Below, in pieces: positions 1-9,799 of a stretch of 20,776 nt of DNA. The notes below the pieces were generated by a model. The model made no database searches. It had not been told where the DNA came from and saw only the letters and a program-made list of their open reading frames with translations. This stretch comes from Paramecium octaurelia (Eukaryota; Ciliophora; Oligohymenophorea; Peniculida; Parameciidae): assembly GCA_905182995.1 (NCBI GenBank), contig CAJJDP010000050.1, forward strand, positions 524,546 to 545,321, in the 5' to 3' direction. Position numbers and translations under genes: made by a program. How positions within the stretch are numbered: the stretch's first letter is position 1; each line of letters opens with the position of its first letter.

Positions 1-1468
1 TGAAGAGGCTTTAGAAAATTATGATTCAGCAATATAGAAAAATCCAGAAAATTCAACTTATTATTTTAACAAAGGTATAATTATACTGGTTGATTCTTAG
101 CTAATGCTCTATGTAAAATGAGCAGATTTGAAGAAGCTTTGTAGTATTATGATTTAGCAATTTCGAAAAATCCAGAAAATTCTGAATATTATAGAGGGAA
201 AGGTATAATAAAATATGGATGATTTCTAAGCTAATACTCTAGATAAAATGTACAGATTTTAAGAAGCTTTGGAGTATTATGATTCAGCAATTTAGAAAAA
301 TCCAGAAAATTCAGAATATTATAATGGGAAAGGTATATACAATATGGATAATTTCTCAGCTAATACTCTAGATAATATGAACAGATTTGAAGAAGCTTTG
401 GAGATTTATGATTCAGCAATTTAGAAAAATCCAGAAATTTCTGAATATTATAATGGGAAAGGTATATACAATATGGATAATTTCTCAGCTAATACTCTAG
501 ATAATATGAACAGATTTGAAGAAGCTTTGGAGATTTATGATTCAGCAATTTAGAAAAATCCAGAAAATTCAACTTATTTTTATAATAAAGGTATGGTTAA
601 ACCTGGATGATTTTTTAGCTACTACTCTAGATAGAATGAACAGATTTGAAGAATCTTTGGAGTATTATGATTCTGCAATTTAGAAAAATCCTGAAAGTTC
701 TAACTATTATTATAATAAAGGTATAATTAAATTAGGGTGTTTTATTAGGAAACACTCTACATAAAATGCACAGATTTGAAGAGGCTTTGGATTATTATGA
801 TTCAGCTATTTAGTAAAATCCAGAAATTTCTGAATATTTTAATGGCAAAGGTATAAATATATCCGGATATATCTAAGCTAATGCTCTAGAAACAATGAAC
901 AGATTCTAAGAAGCTTTGGAGAATTATGATTTAGCAATTTAGAAAAATCCACAAAATTCAACTTATTATTCTAACAAAGGTATTATAATATTTGGATGGT
1001 TTCTTAGCTAATACTTTAGATAAATTGTACAGATTTGAAGAGTCTTTAGAGAATTATGATTCAGCAATTTTACAAAATTCTGAAGATTCTGACAACTACT
1101 TTAATAAAGGTATAATTACATTTGGATGAATTCTTAGCTAATACTCTACATAAAATGAAGAGATTTGAAGAAGCTTTGGAGTATTATGATTCTGCAATTT
1201 AGAAAAATCCAAAAAATTCAAATTATTATTTTAACAAAGGTATAATTAAATCTGGATGATTTCATAGCTTGTGCTCTAACTAAAATCAACAGATTTGAAG
1301 AATCTTTGGAGTATTATGATTCTGCCATTTCGAAAAATCCAGGAAATTCAAAGTATTTATAGGGCAAAGGTATTTTAAGATATTTGTCAATTTTTAGCTT
1401 TTACTTTAATTAAGATGAATAAAATTTTAGAAGCATTTAAAATTTTAGCCATATATTTCCAAATTTGA
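1..1468 (+). CDS. TPR-repeat protein, 3' part, with 11 micro-introns
   Basis: The window opens inside this gene: base 1 is the last base of a codon and frame starts at base 2. After removal of eleven introns the protein is eleven-plus tandem 34-residue tetratricopeptide repeats. The consensus is like ANTLDKMNRFEEALEYYD followed by SAIQKNPENSEYYNGK, with the TPR landmark residues (A/N-L, F-EAL-YD-AI, NP). The last repeat is degenerate (AFTLIKMNKILEAFKILAIY) and ends FQI and a TGA at 1466-1468. TAG/TAA are read as Gln within the repeats. TPR arrays form superhelical scaffolds for protein-protein contacts; no partner or catalytic domain is visible, and any N-terminal domain lies outside the window. 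No frameshift or in-frame TGA was found in the spliced frame, so the gene looks functional. The next gene relic is convergent and ends only 11 bp away. Confidence 0.9.
333..359 (+). other. 27-nt intron, multiple of three and free of TGA
   Basis: This intron and its identical copy at 462-488 are 27 nt long, end in CAG, and carry no in-frame TGA. If retained they would add nine residues without breaking the frame. Eight of the other nine introns are 26 or 28 nt, so retention would shift the frame and in most cases soon meet TGA, often at a GGA-TGA inside the intron itself. Confidence 0.7.
851..877 (+). other. 27-nt intron, multiple of three and free of TGA, AAG end
   Basis: Third intron of the array that is divisible by three and contains no in-frame TGA. 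Its 3' end is AAG rather than the usual TAG. It may be spliced poorly or translated as a nine-residue insert; the sequence alone cannot decide. Confidence 0.6.
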
Positions 1469-1478
1469 AATGATTTCT

Positions 1479-2460
1479 TCATTTAAATAATTATGCAGTT
1501 TCAATTAATACTTTTTTTTTTTCTATCGCTTTCTTAAATCTTGAGATTTACTCCAATATGGAGTTACCGTTTAATATCTGCATCAACTTATTTTAAATTT
1601 CATTAACAGATATTTATTTTAAGCAAAATAAAACACAAACAAATGTTCATTATCTTTCTACAATTCTTCTAAATTAAAATATTACATAGTTATTTCAAAT
1701 TAATCGCAAATGTAATTCTATTTCTCTGAAAACATTTTTTCAAGATATTATTGTAATACTTTCATTTTCTATTTTTACTTTCTAACTTAACCCACTCTTT
1801 AATATTTTAATTTTTTTAATTAAACCAATTTTGAAAACAAATATTAGGTATATCCATCATTGTAAAATGTTTATATTTAAGATGTTTTTAGTTTTCGACT
1901 ACTATGTCAAACCCATTCTTTATTGTATTGTATATTCTGATTCTTATGTATCCTAAAATGAGAATATGAAATTTCACATTCCTAACATTAATTTAAAAAC
2001 CTAATAAATAAACTCAATTAAGATTTTGCCATTCAGAGGGTTTTTTGAAGGTTTTATTAGACTTATTCAATTAATTGACTCAAAAAAATGTTGTTCAAAT
2101 CAACTTTTTACTAGGTTATTCTGTTGATATTTTCAACATCATAAATCATATCAAGTAAATCACAAATTTGTTTGATGGAATATCTAATAATGGAACAATC
2201 ATTTTAAATCATATAAAAATAGAATTAAAACGAAATACTAATAATCTCCTTATAATTTGGGAAGATGAATTATTTAATCTTTGTATATAATTCCTCATCC
2301 AAATCTATTTGCCATTTTCTCCATCCTTATAAGATCCACTCTAATACAATTTTAAATTATATAAAATATAATATGAACAGATTTCATTAGCAAAATAAAT
2401 CAAAAAAATAATTAAAGGCGCTTGATTATTTGGAACTAATTGTTATCCTAATTTACTTAG
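1479..2460 (-). pseudogene. Decayed protein-coding gene, unrecognised
   Basis: Read on the minus strand with the ciliate code, several open pieces look coding rather than random, with good Glu, Asp, Trp and Val content. One piece, about 2386-2033, contains WQIDLDEELYTKIKQFIFPN and later IKQICDLLDMIYDVENIN and ends at a TGA at 2033-2035. A second, around 1700, contains MKVLQQYLEKMFSEKQNYIC. A third contains GNSILEQISRFKKAIEKKKV and reaches a TGA at 1479-1481. They lie in different frames, so the gene is broken by indels. A GT...TAG segment of 25 nt near 1950-1975 could be a genuine intron. The 3' end faces the TPR gene stop at 11 bp, the tight convergent spacing usual in Paramecium. I do not recognise the family. 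Confidence 0.45.
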
Positions 2461-3651
2461 GAAAACTGCTTTAAATACAAAATATTCAAATATCAGTAAA
2501 ACAAAAAAAAGTAAAAATTCCTAATTCATAAAAACTAAAAGGATGGATATTTAAAATTAATGAACGAATAATCTTATAAATAAATTTTAATTTGGTAGTT
2601 CGATTAAAAGATACTCGATATTAAATTAATTTCGTAGTGCTTATACATCTCTGTCTTAATGAAATAAAAACTAATCATTATTTTCATTACAATTCTACCT
2701 AAACAATTATTTTCTAATTTAAGATGTTTTAAAAAGTATTTAGGAGAAAGACAAGGCTGCATGAAATTGATAAAACAAAAGTATTTAATTATATAAAACA
2801 CATTCAATAAATTTTTTTATTTGATGAATAAAGATGATGTTGATTTGTAAATCTATTAAATTATGACTAATTTTAAATCATAGATATTAAAGGTTTAAAA
2901 TTTTAACTTTAGTATGAGTAGATTAGTTTAATATAATAGTGAATAAGAATACTAAAATCATACCTTTTTATTATGTTAATTCTGTAACTATATAAATAGT
3001 TAAGTTACAAATCGCATTTTAATTTTTTTTAAACTCAAGCAGAATCAATTATATTTGCTTTTCATTCAACTAGTGACTTAAAAAATAACATTCAATTAAT
3101 TTTTGATTCAATGGCCTTCTTTAGGCTAAACCTTACTAGTAACGAAATTTTATTAAAAAAATATATGTAAATTTTTAATTGGTACATTTTCATCATATAT
3201 AGATTCTTATCCTATTTATAATATTCATATATTACTTCCATATTTTTTTATAATTTTGAAATTTAATTCAATATTGAAATACATTTAACAATTTAAATAA
3301 TATCTATAACTCAATACAGTTATTGACGACTTTAAAACTACCCCATTTATAATAATTGTAAGATAAAATAATAATGACAATATAAACCTGAGATAAATCT
3401 ATTAAATATATTCGATTTCGTTGTTAATATCGCAGTGCTTTTTTTTATGCGTTATTTTGATTTTAAGTTCATTTTTATAAAGTCTCTTGCTTTTTATGAA
3501 AACTATTTTTCTGCTTCAACAGAATTTATCATCTAAAATACCTAAAAATTTCATTCATTACATTTTTGACTTAGGATACATTTTTTCCCAAACATTTACT
3601 TTCCTACAACCAATTCTGCTTATATTGAACGTTTCATCACATAGATTATGA
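2377..3651 (+). other. Long TGA-free frame, doubtful gene
   Basis: This plus-strand frame runs 424 codons between TGAs if TAA and TAG are Gln; an ATG at 2659 would give 330 residues. The first residues after that ATG (MKQKLIIIFITILP) resemble a signal sequence, and a stretch near residues 15-35 (LPKQLFSNLRCFKKYLGERQ) looks reasonable. The second half is mostly Phe, Ile, Leu and Gln, as expected from AT-rich noncoding DNA. Its end overlaps better coding signal on the minus strand (3450-3820). In DNA this AT-rich a frame of this length is uncommon but possible by chance. No family is recognised. Confidence 0.2.
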
Positions 3652-4740
3652 AATGCGTAATTAAATTTCGTTTATTTCTTTCGTTTAAGATTACAGCTTC
3701 TGGCTTTATTGATGAATTAGGTTTAATTTCCAACCTGTTAATTTTTTAAGATATAATATGATTATTGAGGTGCTGCTTCTTATTGGATGAATTCATCATC
3801 CTAAGGATTCTCAATTAGGTCTCATAATTGCATTGTTTTATATATTTCGAGAAATGCTTTTCCTTCTTAAATTTTCTGCATAATTAATAATATTTTCAGA
3901 TTATTAAGACAATTTTCTCTTAAGTATCATATAAATTTTAAAGGACTTAAATTATCATTCTTCACTTTAATTTTCTATATATCTAAACTTCTCAGTCCCA
4001 AATTTTTCATAGTCTATTCCAAAAATTATTCTGCAAAACAATTTATTGATAGATAAAATCTGCTTCTAACCCACTTTTGTATTATTCTACCAACTTATTT
4101 CATTTCTTATTTAAAAGGCAAATGAGTAGTAATATCCTTATATCAGTTGAAATCATCTCAATTTCGTAAATCTCATCATCATGATCATTCTCTGTGATGT
4201 TAAAATTTTAGAAGTTCTCATTTTCGGTTAAATTTACATTTTATACCTCCGACTTTGCAATGAGTTGATCCATTTATTAACAAATACTAAGTTGGGTCTC
4301 AGTTCTACAAATAAACAACACAGAATTAATTTGTAACTATGCATGCCATTATTCATTTCCTATTTTTGCCACTTTCTGAATTGTAATTAAGATCCCAAAC
4401 TTTTATACTTACTGTAATCATATGGATAGAATTTATAAATTGGGGTATTATAGCTTCAACTTAATTTTTAACTTCTTCTGTTCTATCCCAGTCTATTTTT
4501 TCTTTTTCGTAAATTTGGAGAATAATACTGAAAACCAGAACCAAAGCTTAATTTTTTTATAAAAACACTCTTAGTTATTGCATCGCCACTTTAACAGGAT
4601 TTTCCTAAGATAGAGTAATTTTATTATATAGTGTGGTTTGCCTGTTCCAGTTTTCCCTATAATACGATTGACATATTAAATTATAAACACCCTAAGGCTG
4701 ATCTAAGTTTAATTCTATTTAACCAATAATATTAACTACA
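3450..4740 (-). pseudogene. Decayed P-loop GTPase, AIG1/GIMAP-like
   Basis: At 4634-4657 the minus strand encodes GKTGTGKP, a Walker A motif (GxxxxGK[ST]) whose last Ser/Thr has become Pro. About 100 bp downstream in other frames are a SGDAITKSV segment, like the switch region of AIG1-type GTPases, and a segment with EKIDWDRTEEVKNQVEAI followed by INSIHMITVSIK. That pattern fits the helix and strand after the DTPG motif in this family. Further on, a minus-strand frame closing at TGA 3555-3557 contains DEFIQQEAAPQQSYYILKN and CRKVNVWEKMYPKSKM, and 3560-3450 contains VFQMINSVEAEKQFSQKARD. At least three frame changes separate these pieces, so the gene is dead. The GTPase call rests on the P-loop plus order of the following segments; the C-terminal assignment is inference. 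Confidence 0.45.
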
Positions 4741-4861
4741 AGTAGGTAAGTGGTAAATGAAATAAATAAACTGTAATTATTTAAACAAATTCAAAGTTTT
4801 GGAATAGGAAGGTTGTAATTATTGTGTTAAATACACTATCATACTAAATAAAGGTTTATTT

Positions 4862-5266
4862 ATGAGTTAGATTTAGAAACAAAAAATAGATGTAACTGAA
4901 TTCTAATAAAAAATAAATAAACCATCAAAATAAATTGAATCCTCATTTTCCACTCATTCAATAATGGACTCTGAATAATTTCAAACTAATCGCAAATTTA
5001 GGAATACCAGAAGAGAATAAAGAGAACCATTTCAAATAAATCCCATAATTGTTTCTGGAATCAAAGATTTTTATGTTAGTTATTCAACTCTATTATAGAT
5101 TAGTTTGAAATTGTAGTCATAGAATTCATATTTGTAAAGTTTGCTTATTTACTTTTTAATCATATTTTAGAGGGAAAGAGCCATAATTTATGTGTTTGAT
5201 ATATTTCAGATACATATTCTATGCCATCTGAATTAATAGTTAAAATTACATTGTCCAAAAGAATGA
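4862..5266 (+). pseudogene. Open frame of 134 codons, N-terminal fragment of unknown gene
   Basis: ATG at 4862 opens a TGA-free frame to 5264-5266. The first 80 or so residues look coding, for example MSQIQKQKIDVTEFQQKINK, then STHSIMDSEQFQTNRKFR and REQREPFQINPIIVSGIKDF. After about 5110 the translation turns low-complexity hydrophobic and overlaps the 3' end of the minus-strand histidine-kinase relic (5160). It starts about 120 bp from the presumed 5' end of the minus-strand GTPase relic, so the two would be divergent. It is either a truncated gene or one whose downstream exons are lost. No family recognised. Confidence 0.35.
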
Positions 5267-6340
5267 GATCATAAATTTAATTATCCACTATTTGATTAAT
5301 TCTAATGTTAGATTAACTTCTATATTCTCAAAGCCATCATCATAATTAAAGACAGTTTTTAATCCTTTTTTCAGCCTTAAAAATTTTTTCTTTACTTTAT
5401 CGCAAAACAATTATTTTCTTAAGCTTTGTTGATATTACAGGAATTATTTAATTTAATGCAATTCTAATTGGAAATTGATATTCAATGATATATTGTTATT
5501 GGGTGTGGTTTATTTGTCTAATGCTTGAGAGGACAATTAAAAAGCAGTATATTTCTATTAAATATTATAACTAAGGAAAAAAAATGAATTGAATTTCGCA
5601 ACATTTTCATATTCATGTCTTACTGTACATTATGTGAACATATACAAAATAATTACAAGATAGAAAGAAAAAAAGATAAATAATACAGATCATTAACTTA
5701 TTTTTATAACGTTCCTTGAACTCTGATGTGATATTGTGAAATTAGATTATATCAATATTCTATAAATTATAAATTAAGAGTTCGTATAGATGTAAAAATA
5801 GGCAAATATCGGAAAATTCTCTCTAATCATATGAAAATATAATACTTGACACTCTGTATATGATTATGTATATATAAAATACTTCTTAGCTTTGACAGTT
5901 ATTTTTTTAGGCAATTCTGTTAAAATGATACTTATTCAAATATAGCAAAATTAATTTTTAAACTACTGATTTTACTTGATTCAAATATTGTAAAGATTAT
6001 TCAGCTAGTAGGATCTTGATAATAAAATGTGATTACGTTGGTATGCCTCTATTGTTTGAGTAATAAATTTTTGTTTGTAAAAAAGGATTTGTGCAAAACA
6101 TGAAATATCATGTGATAGCACCTAATTATCCAATTAAAATTCTTCATAATCTAACATCTAAAATAATATCAATAAATCGATAATGACCATGTACAATAAA
6201 TAAATAGTTTTATGTACATTAAAATAATCTTCAGACGATTGACTTGTAAATGTTTTTTATCTTTGCTTCCATCATTAATACTATTTTCATAAAAATCACT
6301 AATTTAATCCAATTACATCTTTATTAATTATATTTTTATT
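5160..6340 (-). pseudogene. Decayed hybrid sensor histidine kinase
   Basis: On the minus strand, in the expected N-to-C order, are pieces of a two-component hybrid kinase. A frame closing at TGA 5981-5983 contains EEFQLDNQVLSHDISCFAQIL. The SHDI matches the start of an H-box (SHDIRTPL type), with the RTPL part lost. It is followed by IEAYQRNHILLSRSYQLNNL and, in another frame, SSKISSLKINFAIFEQ, like the second DHp helix. Around 5480-5400 lies EYQFPIRIALNQIIPVIS. At 5360-5160 are VFNYDDGFENIEVNL and YDLILLDNVILTINSDGIEY, resembling a response-regulator receiver with its LLLD phosphoacceptor region and DGIE, ending at TGA 5160-5162. The upstream segment (DFYENSINDGSKDKKHLQV) may be the linker. 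The pieces are in different frames and the ATP-binding N and G boxes are not readable. Family call is by motif order only. Confidence 0.45.
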
Positions 6341-6974
6341 TAAAAATCATAAATAAAGAACCGAAATGCGATAATTTTGATTTTTTAATAAAATTATCTA
6401 TTCGATTCAATTATTTAAAGACACTGGATTAGTTACTAATAGATTGATATCTTACTAAAGTCTTGAATATTGTATAAACTTAGTAATTATATGAACTTTA
6501 GAACTACTTAATATCTCAAGTTATACCTGCTTTGCAATCCTCAAATTTTCAAAGTAAATTTATTAGCAAGAGAAAAAAAGTCGACAGTTTACAGTATAAA
6601 GGCAAGGTCAGGATATAGAGAAGAACCATTCTTGTAATGATAAATTATTTAGCAATATTTGTAAGTCAATTTTGATGCGGCAATAATATCATTGTATGGA
6701 AGAAAAATCGTAAACCTATAGCTATTAACTCTTATTTGTGATTTCAATTTAATGGTTTAATTATTTCCACCTTGTTGAAATAAAATTTCAAATTTTTTAA
6801 ACCATAGTAAAGGGATTATTTAACTAAATCTCAAATACTATCCTGCTAATTTTGACAATGTAGATTAATATATAACATATTAAACTTTTGCATATTGATT
6901 CAAATTCTAATTCTTTTTGATAATAATTTGAGAATTTAGAAGTAAAGCCACTTACAACGAAATTGAATAAAATC
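6341..6974 (-). other. AT-rich stretch with weak minus-strand coding fragments
   Basis: Minus-strand frames contain short plausible pieces such as NSYRFTIFLPYNDIIAASKL and YKNGSSLYPDLAFILQTVDF (about 6720-6560), and KELEFESICKSLICYILIY near 6920-6860. They lie upstream of the kinase relic and could be its decayed N-terminal membrane region, but nothing ties them to it directly. Confidence 0.2.
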
Positions 6975-7720
6975 TTAATTTAAAGAGAAGAAAGTTAAAT
7001 ATTTATTCGGGATAAATCAAGGTTTTAAAAGCTTTACTAAAATTACTATTCTTACTTCATAAGCCAATGATAAAAACCAAATAAGATCAGACTTTTTTTT
7101 CAAAAAATTTTAATGATAAGATTTTATCTTTGATTTTATAATATGTGGTTTCATTTTAAATAAAAATGACAAAAAATTTTTAAGTGAATATAATCGATTC
7201 TAGTAGAAGAATGTGGATTTACTAACTGAAATAGTCTTATAAATATAAATTATAATTATGTTCAATATTAAAAAATATCTACAATTAAGTTATATTGCAT
7301 CTTTAAGTTCCTAGCTTATACCACTTTGATTGTATTGTATTGTAAGGTAAATTAAATGCTGCCACTCTTCTTTAAGGGGATTTGATATGTATGAACACTG
7401 TTATTTATTTTAATTCCTAGATTGAATATGTTGATGAATGATTCGAGGTTTTTTCAAGTAAATGACAGCAAAATCCTTCTATATAATATTTTTCAGTTAT
7501 TTTACCTAACTATTTTAAATGAATATAACTTTAAGTGAGATAATTTACTACGTACACAGGTAATGAATATGATAAGTTGTGTCAAAACAAAAACAACAAA
7601 GAAGAGTTATAAAAAGCACAAGTATATTATGTTATAGTACAATAGTGTAAGTTGTAGAAAATAGTTGTAAATTTGTTGCAAAACAATAGTATGTTCCCTT
7701 AAGATTTTATTTGAAAAGTT
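6975..7720 (+). pseudogene. Plus-strand coding fragments, unrecognised
   Basis: Two open pieces under the ciliate code stand out. About 6990-7115 contains VKYLFGINQGFKSFTKITIL then TSQANDKNQIRSD. About 7523-7720 contains FTTYTGNEYDKLCQNKNNKE and then LQKAQVYYVIVQQCKLQKIV, ending at a TGA. Between them the sequence is very AT-rich with no clear frame. They may belong to the same decayed plus-strand gene as the fragments to the right, but no domain is identifiable. Confidence 0.3.
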
Positions 7721-8239
7721 TTAGAATAAATAGGTTTGTTGTTATTATATTATTACTATATTATCATTCTTGCTAATGTTTCAATTCTTTCTAAATTATT
7801 CTTAATTAAAAAAATGCATAATTAAAGACAAATTGAGTTCTAAACAATCAACTTCAGACATTAAATAAGGTAATATAGTACAAACTAAATAATAGGATTC
7901 CAAAACTATTAAAATAATGAGGCATTATTGAATAAAGATAATTTTCATAAAAGAATTAATAGTGATTTAAGAGCAGCTTGACAAATTAATTATTATTATA
8001 TCATCTATAGATATTAAGAATTAGATTATTGATAGAATTTCCAAAAAATTCAAAATAGACAATAATCATTATTCTATTAAAAAAAAATAATGTATGAAAT
8101 TATAATTATGCATTTAGCCTAAACGAATTCAATTATGGATAGCAAGATTATGATAGCATTTCTGGCATAATCTCATACATCAAAAATTCTTTTATTATTT
8201 TGTAAGAATTAATACATATACTTTTGAATTCTAAAAACC
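7721..8239 (+). other. AT-rich stretch with broken plus-strand frames
   Basis: Two short fragments, DKLSSKQSTSDIKQGNIVQT (about 7828-7885) and NEALLNKDNFHKRINSDLRA (about 7917-7977), look coding but sit in different frames and are ended by TGAs. The remainder shows nothing I can support. Confidence 0.25.
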
Positions 8240-8554
8240 ATGATGAGGAGAGAATGCTAACCGAGAATAATAGAATGGAAAGATTGCCATAAGTTAAAGG
8301 CATAAAATCATTTGCTTAATTAGAAAGATGACACCCTTAACAAATAACTTAATAATTAGTAAGAAAAGAAAGTAGAATAAAGAGTAAGAACAAAACTAAG
8401 AAATTTGGGTTATTCTCCAAAAACATCTCAAAACAGTTACAAGTCTGCAAAAGCTAAAGATCTAAATATAGATTATTTAGAGTGCACGGAACGGTTTATC
8501 GAGTAACGTAAAAAGTATGAGCTTAATCAACAAAAGTAAATGTGTTTGAATTGA
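8240..8554 (+). CDS. Small ORF, 104 codons, hypothetical or relic exon
   Basis: Starts ATG-ATG at 8240 and runs uninterrupted to TGA 8552-8554. The product is hydrophilic and basic, rich in Lys, Gln and Asn, with MMRRECQPRIIEWKDCHKLK at the start and LRNLGYSPKTSQNSYKSAKA, DLNIDYLECTERFIEQRKKY near the end. The composition is more protein-like than the surrounding DNA. No signal peptide, membrane span or known motif is visible. Coding-like pieces to the left and right in other frames suggest it is the best-preserved part of a decayed plus-strand gene, but an independent small gene is possible. Confidence 0.35.
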
Positions 8555-8559
8555 ACTAA

Positions 8560-8994
8560 GAAATTAGTAATCACCAATATTATGACCTTAGTAGTTATAT
8601 TTCAGTATTGTGCTTTTGATTTATTAAAATATTACGATACTCATATAAGTAGGTTGCACAGTATAAATTGTAAGTTGAAAGGAAGAGTTTTAAAATGATG
8701 TTAAGTAACAGCTTAACTTCATATAATGCATCTGTTTTGTACTTTAGAAAGTATAATATACTTTGGACAAGCAATTTGAAATCAGGGTATATTAATATTC
8801 GTGATTTTAAATATTATTCTAATAACTTTAAGTGCTAATTATCTATTAGCTAAATTTTACTTATCTATATTTGTACTCAATAACAATTTGTATTATCATC
8901 TTCAATAAACTTCATATAAACTTATTATTATGTAACTTAATTGAATAATGAGGAGGACTTTACAATAAACTATTATATTATTCTGCGGATTTGA
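8560..8994 (+). pseudogene. Plus-strand coding fragments with overlapping TGA/ATG frame change
   Basis: A frame from about 8563 contains NIMTLVVIFQYCAFDLLKYY and ISRLHSINCKLKGRVLK. It stops at TGA 8696-8698. The TGA overlaps an ATG (8695) that opens a 99-residue frame to TGA 8992-8994, containing MMLSNSLTSYNASVLYFRKY and LWTSNLKSGYINIRDFKYYS. The junction looks like a frameshift in one former gene. The first piece includes a possible membrane helix. No family recognised. Confidence 0.3.
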
Positions 8995-9157
8995 GGATAA
9001 ATTTTATTAATTCAAACCTTATTCAACTTCTAAGATTTTGACACTTTTATTTTTATAGTTGATATTAGAAAATTGTGGATAATCATTTTTCAGTAGAACT
9101 GATTAGCCTTATGTTAAATAAAGGTTCTTTAACAAAATTTTAAATAATATATATTGA

Positions 9158-9640
9158 TTAAACAATTCATCCATTCATCTACATATTTATAGCAATATTA
9201 TTAAATTATATCATTTAATTTTGATTTATTCTTACTCATCTTTTGAAGAAAGCCAATCAAAAAGAAATAGAGCCACCCCATTTTTAGAAACCAGAATTCG
9301 TTCTCCATAAAAAAAATAAAATCTTGATGATTTGTTAAAATAATAAAATAAAGAATCAGAAAAGCAAGCCATTATGCTCGAAAATTAAGCAATAAAATAA
9401 GTTCCTACTTCATCAATCATTATACTCTTAAGCATGTCATAAATTCTAATTAAATCACAAATTAGTTTTACCCAAATAATGCTCCAAATTATATTACTCT
9501 AATAGAGACATGTTAGAAACTAAAAATTATTTACTCCTAAGAAAGTTCAGTATAGAGAATTAAGATGAGCAGCAAATACAAAAGAATGCAGAAATAACTT
9601 ATTTATTGTAAAATACTTTAAAGGCTAGATAATATTGATA
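9158..9640 (+). pseudogene. Plus-strand coding fragments, unrecognised hydrophilic protein
   Basis: A TGA-free frame from 9158 to TGA 9566-9568 contains FEESQSKRNRATPFLETRIR, SPQKKQNLDDLLKQQNKESE and KQAIMLENQAIK, which look clearly coding. Near 9500 a better frame is the next one, with DMLETKNYLLLRKFSIENQ, DEQQIQKNAEITYLLQNTL and a TGA near 9638, implying a frameshift. The section 8995-9157 has no frame I can support. Confidence 0.35.
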
Positions 9641-9799
9641 TTTCTATAAGCCCTTTCCTTTATATAAAATCTTATACACCACGCTAATGAGTTCCACTTT
9701 ACATCATGTAAAAATTATTTTATTAATCTTTTGAACTCGTGTTCATTTAGAAAACTATTTTGAATAAAACTATCTATAATTTGCTATATTACTTTATTT
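9641..9799. other. AT-rich stretch, nothing identified
   Basis: Between the plus-strand fragments and the WD40 relic. No frame, motif or repeat can be supported. Confidence 0.3.

Larger units (their letters stand above)
75..1397 (+). repeat. Tandem exon-intron units (TPR repeat plus intron), about 128-130 bp period
   Basis: Each unit is one 102-nt TPR exon plus one phase-1 intron placed at the same spot, after AAA-G and before CT of a split Ala (once Gly) codon. Introns are at 75-100, 203-230, 333-359, 462-488, 591-618, 721-748, 851-877, 980-1007, 1110-1137, 1240-1267 and 1370-1397, of 26-28 nt. All start GTAT and most end TAG; those at 333 and 462 end CAG, and those at 203 and 851 end AAG. 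Intron position and partial sequence (a shared GGATGATTTCTTAG-like 3' half) are common to the units. The array therefore grew by duplicating exon and intron together. The units starting at 333 and 462 are identical for about 100 bp. Confidence 0.9.

Noticed and set aside
1..1400. CRISPR-like regular repeats of about 128 bp
   Set aside because: The repeats are coding TPR units with introns; the period and lack of short palindromic repeats exclude a CRISPR array.
2604..2807. Minus-strand ORF of 67 codons
   Set aside because: Short and bounded by TAA/TAG, which are not stops here; it lies opposite a longer open frame and has no recognisable motif.
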